Assembly (NCBI GenBank): GCA_965197415.1 | Contig: OZ240207.1 | Span: 2,294,001 to 2,358,000, forward strand | Direction of reading: 5' to 3' | From: DAOUJI01 sp965197415 | Lineage (GTDB): Bacteria; Chloroflexota; Dehalococcoidia; Lucifugimonadales; JAGWBF01 | Length of the DNA stretch: 64,000 nucleotides | In this document: piece by piece, positions 30,101 through 37,980 of the stretch | How the letters are laid out: each line of letters begins with the position of its first letter | Numbering within the stretch: the first letter of the stretch is position 1 | Program-made: the position numbers and the translations under genes | Notes under the pieces: generated by a model | The model's database searches: none | Told to the model about the DNA's origin: nothing | The model's input: only the letters and a program-made list of their open reading frames with translations

Positions 30101-33082
30101 CTCGCCCACCTGAGCTGTCCCACTGATGGTGGGCGCTCCCGTGGCCGGGCTGTTGGGACGAGGCTGCACAGCGGTCGTCGTCGCGCTGACCAAGTTCTCT
30201 TCATGACCCCGGTCGTCGGTGAAGCTCACCCGCACCTTGACGGTCTTGCCCACATCGTCGTCGGACAGTGTGTAGGTGGAGCTGGTCGCTCCCCGTATGT
30301 CCGTGTCGGTGTTCGCGTCGTTTGCAATCCACTGGTAGCTGTAAGAAACGCTGGTCAGCCCGTCGGCATCTGCAATGCCCGAGATGTCCGCCGTCAGCGT
30401 CTCGTCCACCTGAGCCGTCCCACTGATGGTGGGCGCTCCCGTGGCCGGGCTGTTGGGACGAGGCTGCACAGCGGTCGTCGTCGCGCTGGTCAGCGTCTCC
30501 TCGTAGCCCCGGTCGTCGGTAAAGCTCACCCGCACCCTGATGGTCTTTCCCACGTCGGCGTCCGACAGGGTATAGGTGGAGCTTGCGGCGTTCTCGATGT
30601 CCGTCTCCGTCGTTCCATCGTTCCGAATCCATTGGTAGCTGTAGAGGGAGCCGTACAACAAGCTGGTCAGCCCATCGGCATCTGCAATGCCCGAGATGTA
30701 CGCCGTCAGCGTCTCGCCAACCTGCGCGGTCCCCCTGATGAAGGGCGCGCCCGTGGCCGGGTTGTTTTCCGATGGTGCGTCGTCGCCGAAGACCCAGGGG
30801 CGGGCCTGTTTGATCGACAGAATATCGTCGCTGGTGATCTTGAACTCGATCTCCATGGCGAACGGTTCATCGCCCTCGATGCCGTACAGCTCGGCGAACT
30901 CGTCATGGATCAGTTCGAGATGACGGCGCAACTGATCCATTTGGGCGTCGCTCATAAGGAGTTGCCCCCGCTGCATCTGGTTGGAGATCGCGAGGACGGT
31001 ATACTCACCGCCCTGGTGCAACAGGATTTCCTCCGGCGCCGAGTGCGCGTCGGGATTGGTGACCAGGTCCTCCCCGAGCTGCGAGTTGACGTAGTAATTT
31101 CCGTATCTCATTCGGATAGGATCGAAGCTGACGGCGACGCCGTTGGCCAGTTCGTCCGAGTAGTTGGGATGCACCAGCACCCCCATCGCCGCCGCCAGGT
31201 GATCGACGCGATAGAACTCGCGTTCGGTGAAGGCCCGGAAGTTCCACAGGCTGGCGTACACTTGCTTGAGCGATTTGGCAATCCCGTCTTCTTCGGTCTC
31301 ATCGGGATGCTGGGTCTTAGAGTCGTAAAGCCCCGCGCCGCTGAAACCGGGGAGGTCTTCGTTGTTGGTGCTGGACCGGTAGCGCAGCGACTGCCCCTCA
31401 GGGTATTTGGAGTGCATCTCCGTCAGTGCCGCGATAATCCACTCCGGGGTCTCGCCCTTCTTGATTTTCTTGCGGAGTTTCTTGAGCTCTTTCTCCTGGG
31501 TCTCGAAGTCCGACTGGAAGTCCGAGTCAGCCAGCATCTCCTCCACATCGTCATAGAACTCGTTGTGCTTCATAAACTCGTCGTAGAAATAGAACGGCAC
31601 CGCGTACCCGTCTGGGACGGTGCCGTCAGGAAAACCCAGGGTCCGCAGCACGGCCACGTTCGCCGCCTTGACGCCGAACGCGTTCCAGTCGTCGAATTCA
31701 ATGTCGCTCAGGGCCGTGATCTCCGTGACCGTGAGGTCCCGTTCCGGCGTTTGCGCCTCAGAGGGCCGCGAGGCTTTGTAGTGGGCATCCACTTCCTCGG
31801 GTGTGGCGGCGCGGAGGAAGTAGCCGGACGAGCCCACCAGGTATTGGACGTAGCTGCCGATCAGGCCATCGATGTCGCCGTCTTCGAGGGCGTCTCGAAT
31901 AAAGGAGTTGGGTACGCCGTCCTGCACCGCGCGCAGGTTGACATGCGAAAGCGGCGTTTGGGGTACGGTGGTGATGATGCCGGCAACGCGGGAGAGATCG
32001 TTGGGCAGCGTCTCGTAGATCACGATGTCGCGAGGGTTGGGGCGTTCCTCCAGCGACATGACCCGCAGGAATCCGAACCCCTCCCCCGGGTTGAGGGAGA
32101 TGAAATCCAGATCGAAAGCGATGTCTTCTGCGAGCAGCACGTCGACCCGGGAATCATCATAGAGAGACTGATCCTTGTGATAGCGTGCCACCGCCTTCGA
32201 CCACATCGGATAATAGGCGAGGTTTTCTTCCAGCAGCGGCATGCTGGCTGCCAGAACCGTGAACGCATAGGAAATCTCTTTGAAAGAGTAAACATCGTTG
32301 GCCCCGAACTGGAAACGATAAACACCCAGAGACCCGTCGGGAGCAACCGCTTTCGGGTGGTATACCATCTCGGCGACCATCGTCTCATGTCCGTGGAGTG
32401 GGTTGACCTCGAGACCAACGGCCGCCGAGAAGTCATCGTGTCGTCGGTACGTCTTGGTGTTCATGAAATAGACGGATGGGCGGTCGGTGTTCATGTCGAC
32501 CATATGGAACTTGACGGCCTCCAGGTTCCTGAGATGGCTGTCGATACCGCTGTCACCCTTGTAGGCAAGCGACACATACGTCTCGCGGTTAGGAATGGCC
32601 GCCGCGCCATCGTCAAAACTCATGGCTGGGACAGGGTTCACCGGGTTCATGCCCACCGGGTCCGCCAGCTCTGTAATGTCATCAGTGCAATCGCCATCGA
32701 CATCGGCGGGGTCGCTGACGAGGTATTTCTCCACCCGGTAGCGCTCTTTGGGCAGCGCCTCCAGGCTCTCGGTCAGCGTCGTGGCGCCGTCCTGGCCCAG
32801 GGTCACCCCGACCGGTACTTCAAACGCGGTGTCCGCGTCCAAATCGTGCCGCACATAGAGCACGAAGTACTCGTCGGTAGTGGACTCGACCACGATAGGA
32901 ACGGCCCCAACCTCTACCACGGTCGGCGTCGGGGCTGAGTCGGCTCCGGGACACGTATCCTCCTGTGAGGCTTGCTGCGCGGAGGCTGTGGACCAGGGTA
33001 TGACCAAGTACAGGGCGAATAGAGCTAGTAGTCCGGGAAGGAGGAGGAGGGTTAGAGGAGCACGGCGGCTGGGTAGAGTCAT
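27146..33082 (-). CDS. Giant secreted protein with GWD-like dikinase (phosphohistidine + ATP-grasp) region, Ig-like repeats and LRRs
   Basis: The product is 1978 aa; ATG 33082 with AGGGTGG in front and a clear signal peptide (to about residue 36). A unique N-terminal region (40-330) leads to 'TVPQTPLSHVNLRA' (about 371-384), which resembles the phosphohistidine motif of PEP synthases and dikinases. A PPDK/PEP-synthase-type ATP-grasp domain follows (about 450-765) with 'LRYRSSTNNEDLPGFSGAGL' near 560-580 and 'ITSDDILSIKQARPW' at its end. His domain before ATP-grasp is the order of glucan, water dikinases. The rest is Ig-like repeats of about 100 residues (770-1180), a domain starting 'EWWADMLVVDYG' (1185-1290), two Ig-like repeats, 'GICDRTQQVQDGIL' plus LRRs (1485-1670), a Calx-beta-like segment, Ig-like, and the C-terminal 'SYKTL' domain shared with the 2690-aa protein. 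Export of an ATP-using module is odd; activity is not established. Confidence 0.8.
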   Translation of the reverse strand: MTLPSRRAPLTLLLLPGLLALFALYLVIPWSTASAQQASQEDTCPGADSAPTPTVVEVGAVPIVVESTTDEYFVLYVRHDLDADTAFEVPVGVTLGQDGATTLTESLEALPKERYRVEKYLVSDPADVDGDCTDDITELADPVGMNPVNPVPAMSFDDGAAAIPNRETYVSLAYKGDSGIDSHLRNLEAVKFHMVDMNTDRPSVYFMNTKTYRRHDDFSAAVGLEVNPLHGHETMVAEMVYHPKAVAPDGSLGVYRFQFGANDVYSFKEISYAFTVLAASMPLLEENLAYYPMWSKAVARYHKDQSLYDDSRVDVLLAEDIAFDLDFISLNPGEGFGFLRVMSLEERPNPRDIVIYETLPNDLSRVAGIITTVPQTPLSHVNLRAVQDGVPNSFIRDALEDGDIDGLIGSYVQYLVGSSGYFLRAATPEEVDAHYKASRPSEAQTPERDLTVTEITALSDIEFDDWNAFGVKAANVAVLRTLGFPDGTVPDGYAVPFYFYDEFMKHNEFYDDVEEMLADSDFQSDFETQEKELKKLRKKIKKGETPEWIIAALTEMHSKYPEGQSLRYRSSTNNEDLPGFSGAGLYDSKTQHPDETEEDGIAKSLKQVYASLWNFRAFTEREFYRVDHLAAAMGVLVHPNYSDELANGVAVSFDPIRMRYGNYYVNSQLGEDLVTNPDAHSAPEEILLHQGGEYTVLAISNQMQRGQLLMSDAQMDQLRRHLELIHDEFAELYGIEGDEPFAMEIEFKITSDDILSIKQARPWVFGDDAPSENNPATGAPFIRGTAQVGETLTAYISGIADADGLTSLLYGSLYSYQWIRNDGTTETDIENAASSTYTLSDADVGKTIRVRVSFTDDRGYEETLTSATTTAVQPRPNSPATGAPTISGTAQVDETLTADISGIADADGLTSVSYSYQWIANDANTDTDIRGATSSTYTLSDDDVGKTVKVRVSFTDDRGHEENLVSATTTAVQPRPNSPATGAPTISGTAQVGETLTADVSGITDGDGLTNVSYTYQWIANDGNTDTDIENATAATYILVTADEGKTIKVKVSFTDDANNSETLTSDATPPVTRRNTPATGAPTISGTAQVGETLTADVSGITDADGLTNVSYTYQWIANDGTTDTDIENATAATYTLVTADQGKTIKAKVSFTDDANNSETLTSDATATVPTADEWWADMLVVDYGTGAIGAASADLFSNSGGNAGLQAKWLWYYSPERKLRLAFTDNVPSISDLTLLVGDIALALQGGDATFTWEDVDVDWEDGQTLTARIVRDWTSAVGALNSPATGAPTITGTAQVGEVLTADTSGVTDADGLDNVSYSYRWLAANVEIEGATNSTYTLADSDKGKAIKVKVSFTDDADNEETLTSAATGAVTAAANNPATGQPTITGTAQVGETLTADLSGITDADGLDNAVFSYQWLAANVEIAGATNSTYTLTDSDEGKAITVKVSFTDDDDNEETLTSAATGVVAAKPPPALSGGICDRTQQVQDGILGKLPNISDCASVTNSNLSGITGDISLADSGVGTLRAGDFLGLSGVKGLYLSDNGLNGLPPGVFDDLSNLAILDLAVNDLTSLPADVFDGLDSLLQLRLFSNDLSELSADVFDGLAKLQTLVLSHNDLTELPPSLFDDLSNLTNLYMHDNDLSQLPGSAFEGLSGLEAMWLRDNPGSLFTFTAELEQRGEGAVAVRVSQGAPFRMEAVLSAQGGTLSSTNVTIEAGDIASETIRVAQNGDEPVTVSVVSAAFQGGDHNGIQTGVGESIVLEGVKGGNTPATGLPTISGTPQVGQTLTADTSAIADSDGLANVSYSYQWIAEGSDIDGATGSTYTLTSSEQGQTIQVRVSFRDDADNDETLTSDATATVVGPPLTVGLVFPVASHHGSSNVFTFDIRFSEEIPLSYKTLKLHAFTVTGGSILKAQRMNKPSNIKWRIMVRPDSNEDVTIVLPATTDCEAQGAICTEDGRKLSNSLVFTVSGSSG

Positions 33083-33126
33083 GGCGCCACCCTTTTTCTA
33101 CCCAGCACGAAGAATCGATAAACCCA

Positions 33127-33496
33127 GGGGGGCATCTGTGCTAGGTCGCCGTGCGCGGCGGACCTCAGAGGGACCGGAGCAGCGACGGCACGGGCCGTCG
33201 TTCCGTCCGCCGTCTCCGGTGCACGGACCGGTCTGTCGAGCGCCATATGAATGCCTCCCTCGCACGTTCGGGATTAGCGGAGCCTACGACCTCTTCCGCT
33301 GCCCCCAGGTGGAGTTGCAGCCTGTGATCCCGCTTTTCTTGTCATTCTTCTTACGCATATACCCATGAAAACCCTAGAGGCTCTGCATCGATTTGGTAAG
33401 CGCCAAATCACACTTTCGCGGCAGCAATTTTGTTTGCTCTGAGGGAGAGTGTTTCTACAACTTTTTGCTCTTGCTGGCATAAACGAAAGTGGCTAG
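33127..33496 (-). promoter_or_regulatory. Surface-gene leader element, copy 4
   Basis: Upstream of the dikinase-like gene. G6 is at 33127-33132, the gene-proximal block near 33200, and the core is 33360-33496 with the best hairpin of the four: GATTTGG-CGCTTA-CCAAATC, a perfect 7-bp stem. The outer AAACACT partner is altered here (AGGGTTT). No distal palindrome is seen, consistent with this being the first gene of the minus-strand block, with a divergent plus-strand gene on the other side. Confidence 0.6.
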
Positions 33497-33894
33497 ATTG
33501 GCAGTCATCTACACACCGCCGTGACCGCCAAACACTGCATGTTGTCACGCGCATACCGGAGAGGAGATGTCTCAGGCGCCTCGACAGAGCCGAGGTCATC
33601 ATCCAATGAGGAAAGCCGCCAGACGCTGGGGAACTGAGAGACGTCGCGCCTATACCGGTCCGGGCGCACCGGTTCGCGGTCGCCTTCTGTCTTGCGCAGC
33701 TAGCGCTCCGCCCTTCAGGTTGGCCGGAGCGCTATGTCGTGTATGCGTCCCTATTCCTGCTGCAAAATCTGGGGGCAGGCCGGCGCCAGGTTGCTGCGCC
33801 GGTTCCGCCGGCGGTCTGGTGTCATCCAATCGGGCTCCGGCGTCGCTTGGCGTCAGGGGGTTAGTTTGGGTACTGGAGTAGGGGCCTGCATTAG
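33497..33894. other. Divergent intergenic region before the two-component genes
   Basis: About 400 bp between leader copy 4 and the histidine kinase start. Short open frames exist on both strands but none has a ribosome site or recognisable product. It probably holds the promoter of the kinase/regulator operon; no confident -10/-35 was found. Confidence 0.4.
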
Positions 33895-35112
33895 ATGAAG
33901 GCAGCGTTCGGAGCAATACAGACGCGGGCTCTTCGGATCCTCTGGCTCGACCCGGGTGAGGCATCGTACGCCGCCAAGGTCACGGTGTGGCTACGCTGGC
34001 TCTTCTGGGTCGGCGCCGTGACCGAACTCGCCTATCGACCGGCGTTCACGCAGGCCAAGTACATTCCGTTCATGCTAATGCACGTGCCGCTGATTGCACT
34101 CAACGGCTATGTGCACTACCGTCTGCTCTCCGGGCGCAGGGTGACATGGCGTCACCTGCTCGTCCTCAGCGCCATGGACATAGCTTTGATCACGGCCAGC
34201 GTCGTCGTCGATGGGGGTTTCGACACCTTCCTGTTCCTTCCCTACTATCCCGCTCTTGCTGCTTTTGCCGCCGTCTTCACCTCCGCTCTGCTGAATCTCA
34301 CCTGGACTACGATCACCGCCTCCATATATGTCGGCGTGAGCTTGACAGTCGGCTCGGGCATGGCCTTCGATGGGATCAACGAGAAGATGCTGTTCTCCAG
34401 GGTGCTCGCGATGTTCGGGGTTGTCCTGGTTGTCAACTTCATCACCCGGTTTCAACGGCGCAGGGCGAGAGCGGCGATGGAAAGGGAAAGGGAGCTGCAA
34501 CGGGAACGGATCGAGCTCTCTCAGGCCATTCACGATACGGCCGCCCAGACCGCCTTCATGATCGGCCTGGGGATAGACGCGGCCAAACAGGTTGCCGGAG
34601 ATTCGAACGAGGAGCTCGCCGCCAGGCTCGATGCCACCTCACGGCTTTCCAAGACTGCCGTCTGGCAGCTGAGACACCCGATAGACATGGGCCGCATATT
34701 CGAAGGCAGTGAGCTGGGCTGGACCCTTGACTCGCACGTTACGACGTTCAGAACCATAACGTCGGTGTCGGCGGAGCTGACGCAGAAGGGGGTGGAGCCG
34801 CCGCTTTCAGTAGAGGTCAGGAGTCTCCTGTTCACCATAGCCCACAACGCCCTCGCCAACGCCTTCCGCCATGCCGGGGCGAGCAAGGTTCTGGTAGAAC
34901 TCGACTTCGGACGGGACGAGCTCAGGCTGTCGGTGTCGGACGACGGGGTGGGCCTTCCCGACGACTACCAGGAGCGGGGCCACGGCTTCAAAAACATGCG
35001 GACGTACGCAGGGCGTCTGGGCGGACGCCTTATCGTCGAGCCCAAGGGTGCGGTAGGGGGCGCCAGTGTGACCTGCGTGATGCCATTGTCTCGTGGCGGA
35101 AAGGAGGGATAG
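33895..35112 (+). CDS. Membrane sensor histidine kinase, NarL-partner type (HisKA_3-like)
   Basis: The product is 405 aa. The N-terminal half (about residues 25-190) has several hydrophobic segments consistent with five or six membrane helices and no large extracellular loop, so it may sense the membrane or an internal cue. A charged linker ('RRRARAAMERERELQRERIE') precedes the dimerisation helix with phospho-acceptor His213 in 'LSQAIHDTAAQ'. The ATPase domain shows the N-box 'AHNALANAFRHAG' (Asn318, Asn322) and G-boxes 'DDGVGLP' and 'GHGFKNM'. This is the layout of kinases that pair with NarL/FixJ regulators. The stop at 35112 is followed at once by the regulator gene; AAGGAGG inside the end of this gene serves as its ribosome site. 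Confidence 0.85.
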   Translation: MKAAFGAIQTRALRILWLDPGEASYAAKVTVWLRWLFWVGAVTELAYRPAFTQAKYIPFMLMHVPLIALNGYVHYRLLSGRRVTWRHLLVLSAMDIALITASVVVDGGFDTFLFLPYYPALAAFAAVFTSALLNLTWTTITASIYVGVSLTVGSGMAFDGINEKMLFSRVLAMFGVVLVVNFITRFQRRRARAAMERERELQRERIELSQAIHDTAAQTAFMIGLGIDAAKQVAGDSNEELAARLDATSRLSKTAVWQLRHPIDMGRIFEGSELGWTLDSHVTTFRTITSVSAELTQKGVEPPLSVEVRSLLFTIAHNALANAFRHAGASKVLVELDFGRDELRLSVSDDGVGLPDDYQERGHGFKNMRTYAGRLGGRLIVEPKGAVGGASVTCVMPLSRGGKEG

Positions 35113-35113
35113 G

Positions 35114-35764
35114 TTGTCAACGGAGTCTCGTCGCATAAGGGTGCTGCTCGCCGACGACCATGCGGTCACGCTGGAAGGTCTTCAGTCGATTCTGGATCGG
35201 TCTGAGGAGTTCGAGGTGGTGGGGCAGGCCAGGGACGGGGTGGAGGCGGTGAAGGCGGCCTCCGAGCTGTCGCCCGACTTGATCGTCATGGACGTCATGA
35301 TGCCCAGGAAGGACGGCGTGGAGGCGTGCCGGGAGATCATGGAGTCTCTGCCCGAAACACGGGTGCTCATGCTGACCGCCTCGACGGAGGCGAACGCCGT
35401 GATAGAGGCGGTGGCCGCCGGCGCGGCCGGCTATCTTCAGAAGGTGGCCGGGATGGACCAGGTCCTGGGCATGATGAAGAGCGCGGCTGCGGGCGAGGGG
35501 CGTCTGCCGACCGAGGTGGTGAGGCGGGTCTTCCACAGGATTCGGAGCGGGGAGAGATCGAAGGACGTCAACCTGACCCTGAGGGAGAAGGAGATACTTG
35601 CGTCGTTCTGCCGGGGCATGTCCTACGTCGCGATTGCGGAGGCAAGGGGAGTCAAGGTGGTCACCGTCCGAAACGCCCTCTACACCATTCAGGTAAAGCT
35701 GGGCGTCGACTCGAAGCAGGAGGTCGTGGTGTGGGCTGCGCAGAACGGGCTGTTGGATGACTAA
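35114..35764 (+). CDS. NarL/FixJ-family response regulator
   Basis: A TTG start at 35114 is preferred because AAGGAGG (35101-35107) lies six bases before it; a GTG at 35093 inside the kinase gene would add seven residues. The product is 216 aa. Receiver domain 1-125: acidic pair Asp14/Asp15, phospho-acceptor Asp60 in 'LIVMDVMMP', Thr/Ser in 'LMLTAS'. LuxR-type HTH at about 145-210 ('LTLREKEILASFCRGMSYVAIAEARG'). Coupled to the kinase at 33895, so a complete two-component system. It is a close paralogue of the orphan regulator at 42720-43421, including the unusual C-terminal 'VVWAxxNGLLD'. Targets are unknown; the adjacent surface-protein locus is a candidate by position only. Confidence 0.85.
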   Translation: MSTESRRIRVLLADDHAVTLEGLQSILDRSEEFEVVGQARDGVEAVKAASELSPDLIVMDVMMPRKDGVEACREIMESLPETRVLMLTASTEANAVIEAVAAGAAGYLQKVAGMDQVLGMMKSAAAGEGRLPTEVVRRVFHRIRSGERSKDVNLTLREKEILASFCRGMSYVAIAEARGVKVVTVRNALYTIQVKLGVDSKQEVVVWAAQNGLLDD

Positions 35765-35985
35765 CCACGCGCGGGCCGCTTTCGAGGTCATGCCGCCGCC
35801 GATGCCGCCCTGTCATAATCGTGCGGCAGCAGACCTTGATGAGCCTGTGAGCATCGTGGAGTCCACTAGTCATAGTACGTCGGGCAACGTGTCACCGCCA
35901 CCACGAATCCGTTTACTCCGTTTGCGGGCGAATCCCGCGAAACTCAATGGCATCGACCCCTGCGCTCCTCGGAGGCCACTGCCTT

Positions 35986-36117
35986 AGTCATTTCTGTCTG
36001 GGACATCTCTGGTCCTCTCGTTGAAGCTCTCCGCCTCATCCAGGGAGCTGACTCAGCCTCAAGCCTCTAGGGGTTCCCCACCCCTTGCCGTGTCCCGTTT
36101 TCGCTGACGGTCTACGG
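35986..36117. mobile_element. Relic of an IS3-family right end
   Basis: The stretch 'TTTCTGTCTGGGACATCT' followed about 90 bp later by GTTTTCGCTGACGGTCTACG (to 36117) matches the right end of the intact IS at 41150-42703, that is the orfA start plus terminal repeat. No transposase frame survives. The 220 bp before it (35765-35985) hold no gene I can support. Confidence 0.6.
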
Positions 36118-36130
36118 TAGGCGCCTTGGG

Positions 36131-36400
36131 TCAGACGGCCCCGCCGAACTTCGCCTTGATGGTGGAGAGGGAGGTTTCCACGTTCGACCGCTTATGGCAG
36201 TGCGCTGGGAACTCAGCGTGGTTGAAGTTGTTGGAGCGGTGCGCCCGGTCCCACAGGGCGTGGCGCTTCTGCTTGGGATCGAAGCGAAGGCGGACCTTAG
36301 AGATGCAGACAAGGCCGTCAAAGAAACAATCGACGATCATGCCGAGGCCGCCGGCTTCTGCCTTGGCCCCACGATCCTCCGACATGGAAGCCCTCCCCAC
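36131..36400 (-). pseudogene. C-terminal fragment of a DDE transposase
   Basis: The frame encodes 89 aa ending 'HCHKRSNVETSLSTIKAKFG', the familiar C-terminal block (conserved Glu in 'RSNVET') of IS4/IS5-superfamily DDE transposases. The preceding residues 'MIVDCFFDGLVC' fall within the tandem repeat unit described next, so the fragment seems to have been joined to, and partly amplified with, that array. Too short to act. Confidence 0.6.
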
Positions 36401-37420
36401 GGCCCGCGAATCTCTGCAACATGTCCTGTTCGAGTCGACTCGTATCTAAATGACAGCAACCCACTCTCTAATAGTAGACTCCAGCGCGACGGGTGTTGTT
36501 TTTGTTTTTTTCTCTCACAATCTTTGTGGTCGATGCTGAGCGCCTTGGTCTGCGTGGCCGGGCCGCCGCTTCCTTGAAGTCGAAGCGTAGAGACGCAGAC
36601 GAGGACGTCAAAGAAAGAACATCGATCATGCGGGCCGACCGGCTGCCGCCTTGGCCCCGCGGTCTGGCGACATGGAAGACCTCACGAGGCCGCGAACCCC
36701 TGGTCCTTGGGCTGCTCGAGTCTCCCCCACCCGGATAATGGGTGCACCCATTATCTAATAATAGATTCCAGCGCGACGTATAAGTGTGTGCGTTCTCCCA
36801 CAATCTTTGTGGCCGGTCCTCCGCGTAGTCAAGCCGCCGATCCTTCGAATGAAAATAATGGAGATGCCGCCGAAACGGTCGGCGACTGCGCGTAGCCGAC
36901 CGTCTGCCGCCCTGCCCCCGCGATCCGCCGACGTGGAAGCCCTCCCCCAGGCCCCGGAATCCCTGAGCCATGTCCTGCACGAGTCGCCCCGCGTCCAAAT
37001 GAAGGTCACCCACTCTGTAATAATAGACTCCAGCGCGACTGCTTTCTCACTCACTCTCACTTTTCTCTCTCTCACAGTCTTTGTGGTTGGTCCCGTGAGT
37101 CTCGGGCCGCGGCGCCAGACCTCCGGCGCCTCGACGGCGGAGCGTAGAGACGCAGACGAGGCCGTCAAAGAAGCAATCGACGATTATGCGAAGCCGAACG
37201 GCTGCCGCCCTTGCCCCGCAGTACGCCGACATGGAAGCCCTCCCCCCAGCCCGCGAATCTCTGCAACATGTCCTGTTCGAGTCGACTCGTATCTAAATGA
37301 CAGCAACCCACTCTCTAATAATAGACTCCGTCGCGAGGACGTTCTCTCTTTTTTCTCTCTCACAGTCTTTGTGGTTGGTCCCGTGCGCCTCGGATCGAGT
37401 CGCCGGGCCGCTGGCGCCTC
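36281..37420. repeat. Degenerate tandem array of about four 260-300 bp units
   Basis: The block CCCACTCTCTAATARTAGACT recurs at about 36460, 36747 (diverged), 37009 and 37307, spacings of 287, 262 and 298 bp. Each is followed by GCGCGA, a pyrimidine-rich run of varying length, and CACARTCTTTGTGG, a small hairpin (CACA/TGTG). Between them, 'GACGCAGACGAGGMCGTCAAAGAA' and 'GACATGGAAGCCCT' blocks also recur. The stretches 36409-36483 and 37256-37330 are almost identical. Fragments of coding sequence ('MIVDCFFDGLVC' on the minus strand) occur in units 1 and 4, but stops and frame changes abound, so the units are not functional genes now. Confidence 0.75.
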
Positions 37421-37483
37421 GACGCGGGAACGCCACAATATCATGTGCATGCCCACTGTTCCACTCCCCAAGTTATCGAGTTA

Positions 37484-37590
37484 CGATACATGTATACATA
37501 TGCACCACTATATATATGGGTCTTACTATATTATTACTATAAACAACGTTATATGTTATATTTATTGACTTATTGCACTGATTACTGTAA
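37484..37590. other. AT-rich patch
   Basis: About 105 bp of very AT-rich DNA (runs such as TATATATATGG and TATATTTATTGACTTATTG) in a GC-rich window, just upstream of a small gene and the AlpA-like gene. It could hold the promoter of those genes or be an excision or origin site of the decayed element. No iterons are seen. Confidence 0.5.
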
Positions 37591-37611
37591 TCTGTCTTCA
37601 ACTGGAGCCAG

Positions 37612-37792
37612 CATGAGCGGTCGGAGTATGAGGCTGACCGTCACGTTGGAGGTCGAACACATGCAAACGCCGCGAGAAAGGCGATTTGAAGGACTCCAAG
37701 GCACGAGGAAAGCCGAAGGGCCCCGATGGGCATTCCTTGCCGCCCGCCGGAGGCCTTTCACAGATGCAGACTCAGTGGATCAAGGAGCATGA
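37612..37792 (+). CDS. Small hypothetical protein upstream of AlpA-like gene
   Basis: A 59-residue frame from ATG 37612 ('MSGRSMRLTVTLEVEHMQ' start), basic overall. Its TGA stop overlaps the ATG of the AlpA-like gene (ATGA at 37789), a normal sign of translational coupling. No family recognised. It could be a leader peptide or chance frame. Confidence 0.35.
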
Positions 37793-37980
37793 GAATGAGC
37801 GACAGACTGCTGCGTCGTCATGAGGTCGAGGAACGCACCGGATTGAGCCGAGCCTCGATCTACAGGTTGATGAGTGAAGGGGAATTCCCTCGCCAGGTTA
37901 GGGTCAGCGCCAGAGGGGTCAGGTGGAAGGAAAGCGACGTCACCGCTTGGATGCAGTCCCGGCCGTCGGCGACGAGCTAG
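37789..37980 (+). CDS. AlpA-like helix-turn-helix regulator/excisionase
   Basis: 63 aa from ATG 37789 (a second ATG follows two codons later). The sequence 'LLRRHEVEERTGLSRASIY' is the winged-helix/MerR-like motif of the AlpA family, followed by 'GEFPRQVRVSARGVRWKESD', the typical AlpA wing with the W-x-E-S-D signature. AlpA proteins act as excisionases or activators of P4-type integrases. It converges on the broken P4-type integrase gene, so the two are remnants of one integrative element. Confidence 0.8.
   Translation: MRMSDRLLRRHEVEERTGLSRASIYRLMSEGEFPRQVRVSARGVRWKESDVTAWMQSRPSATS

Noticed and set aside
33360..33500. c-di-GMP-I (GEMM) or cobalamin riboswitch in the leader elements
   Set aside because: GATGCAGAGCC and AGAGCAAAC recall GEMM pieces but the spacing and the tetraloop/receptor parts are missing in all four copies; no B12 box is present.
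33567..33881. 104-codon frames on both strands upstream of the histidine kinase
   Set aside because: Arg/Pro/Ala-rich composition, no ribosome site and no family resemblance; treated as intergenic.
36281..37420. CRISPR array
   Set aside because: The repeats are 260-300 bp apart, degenerate, and no cas gene is present.
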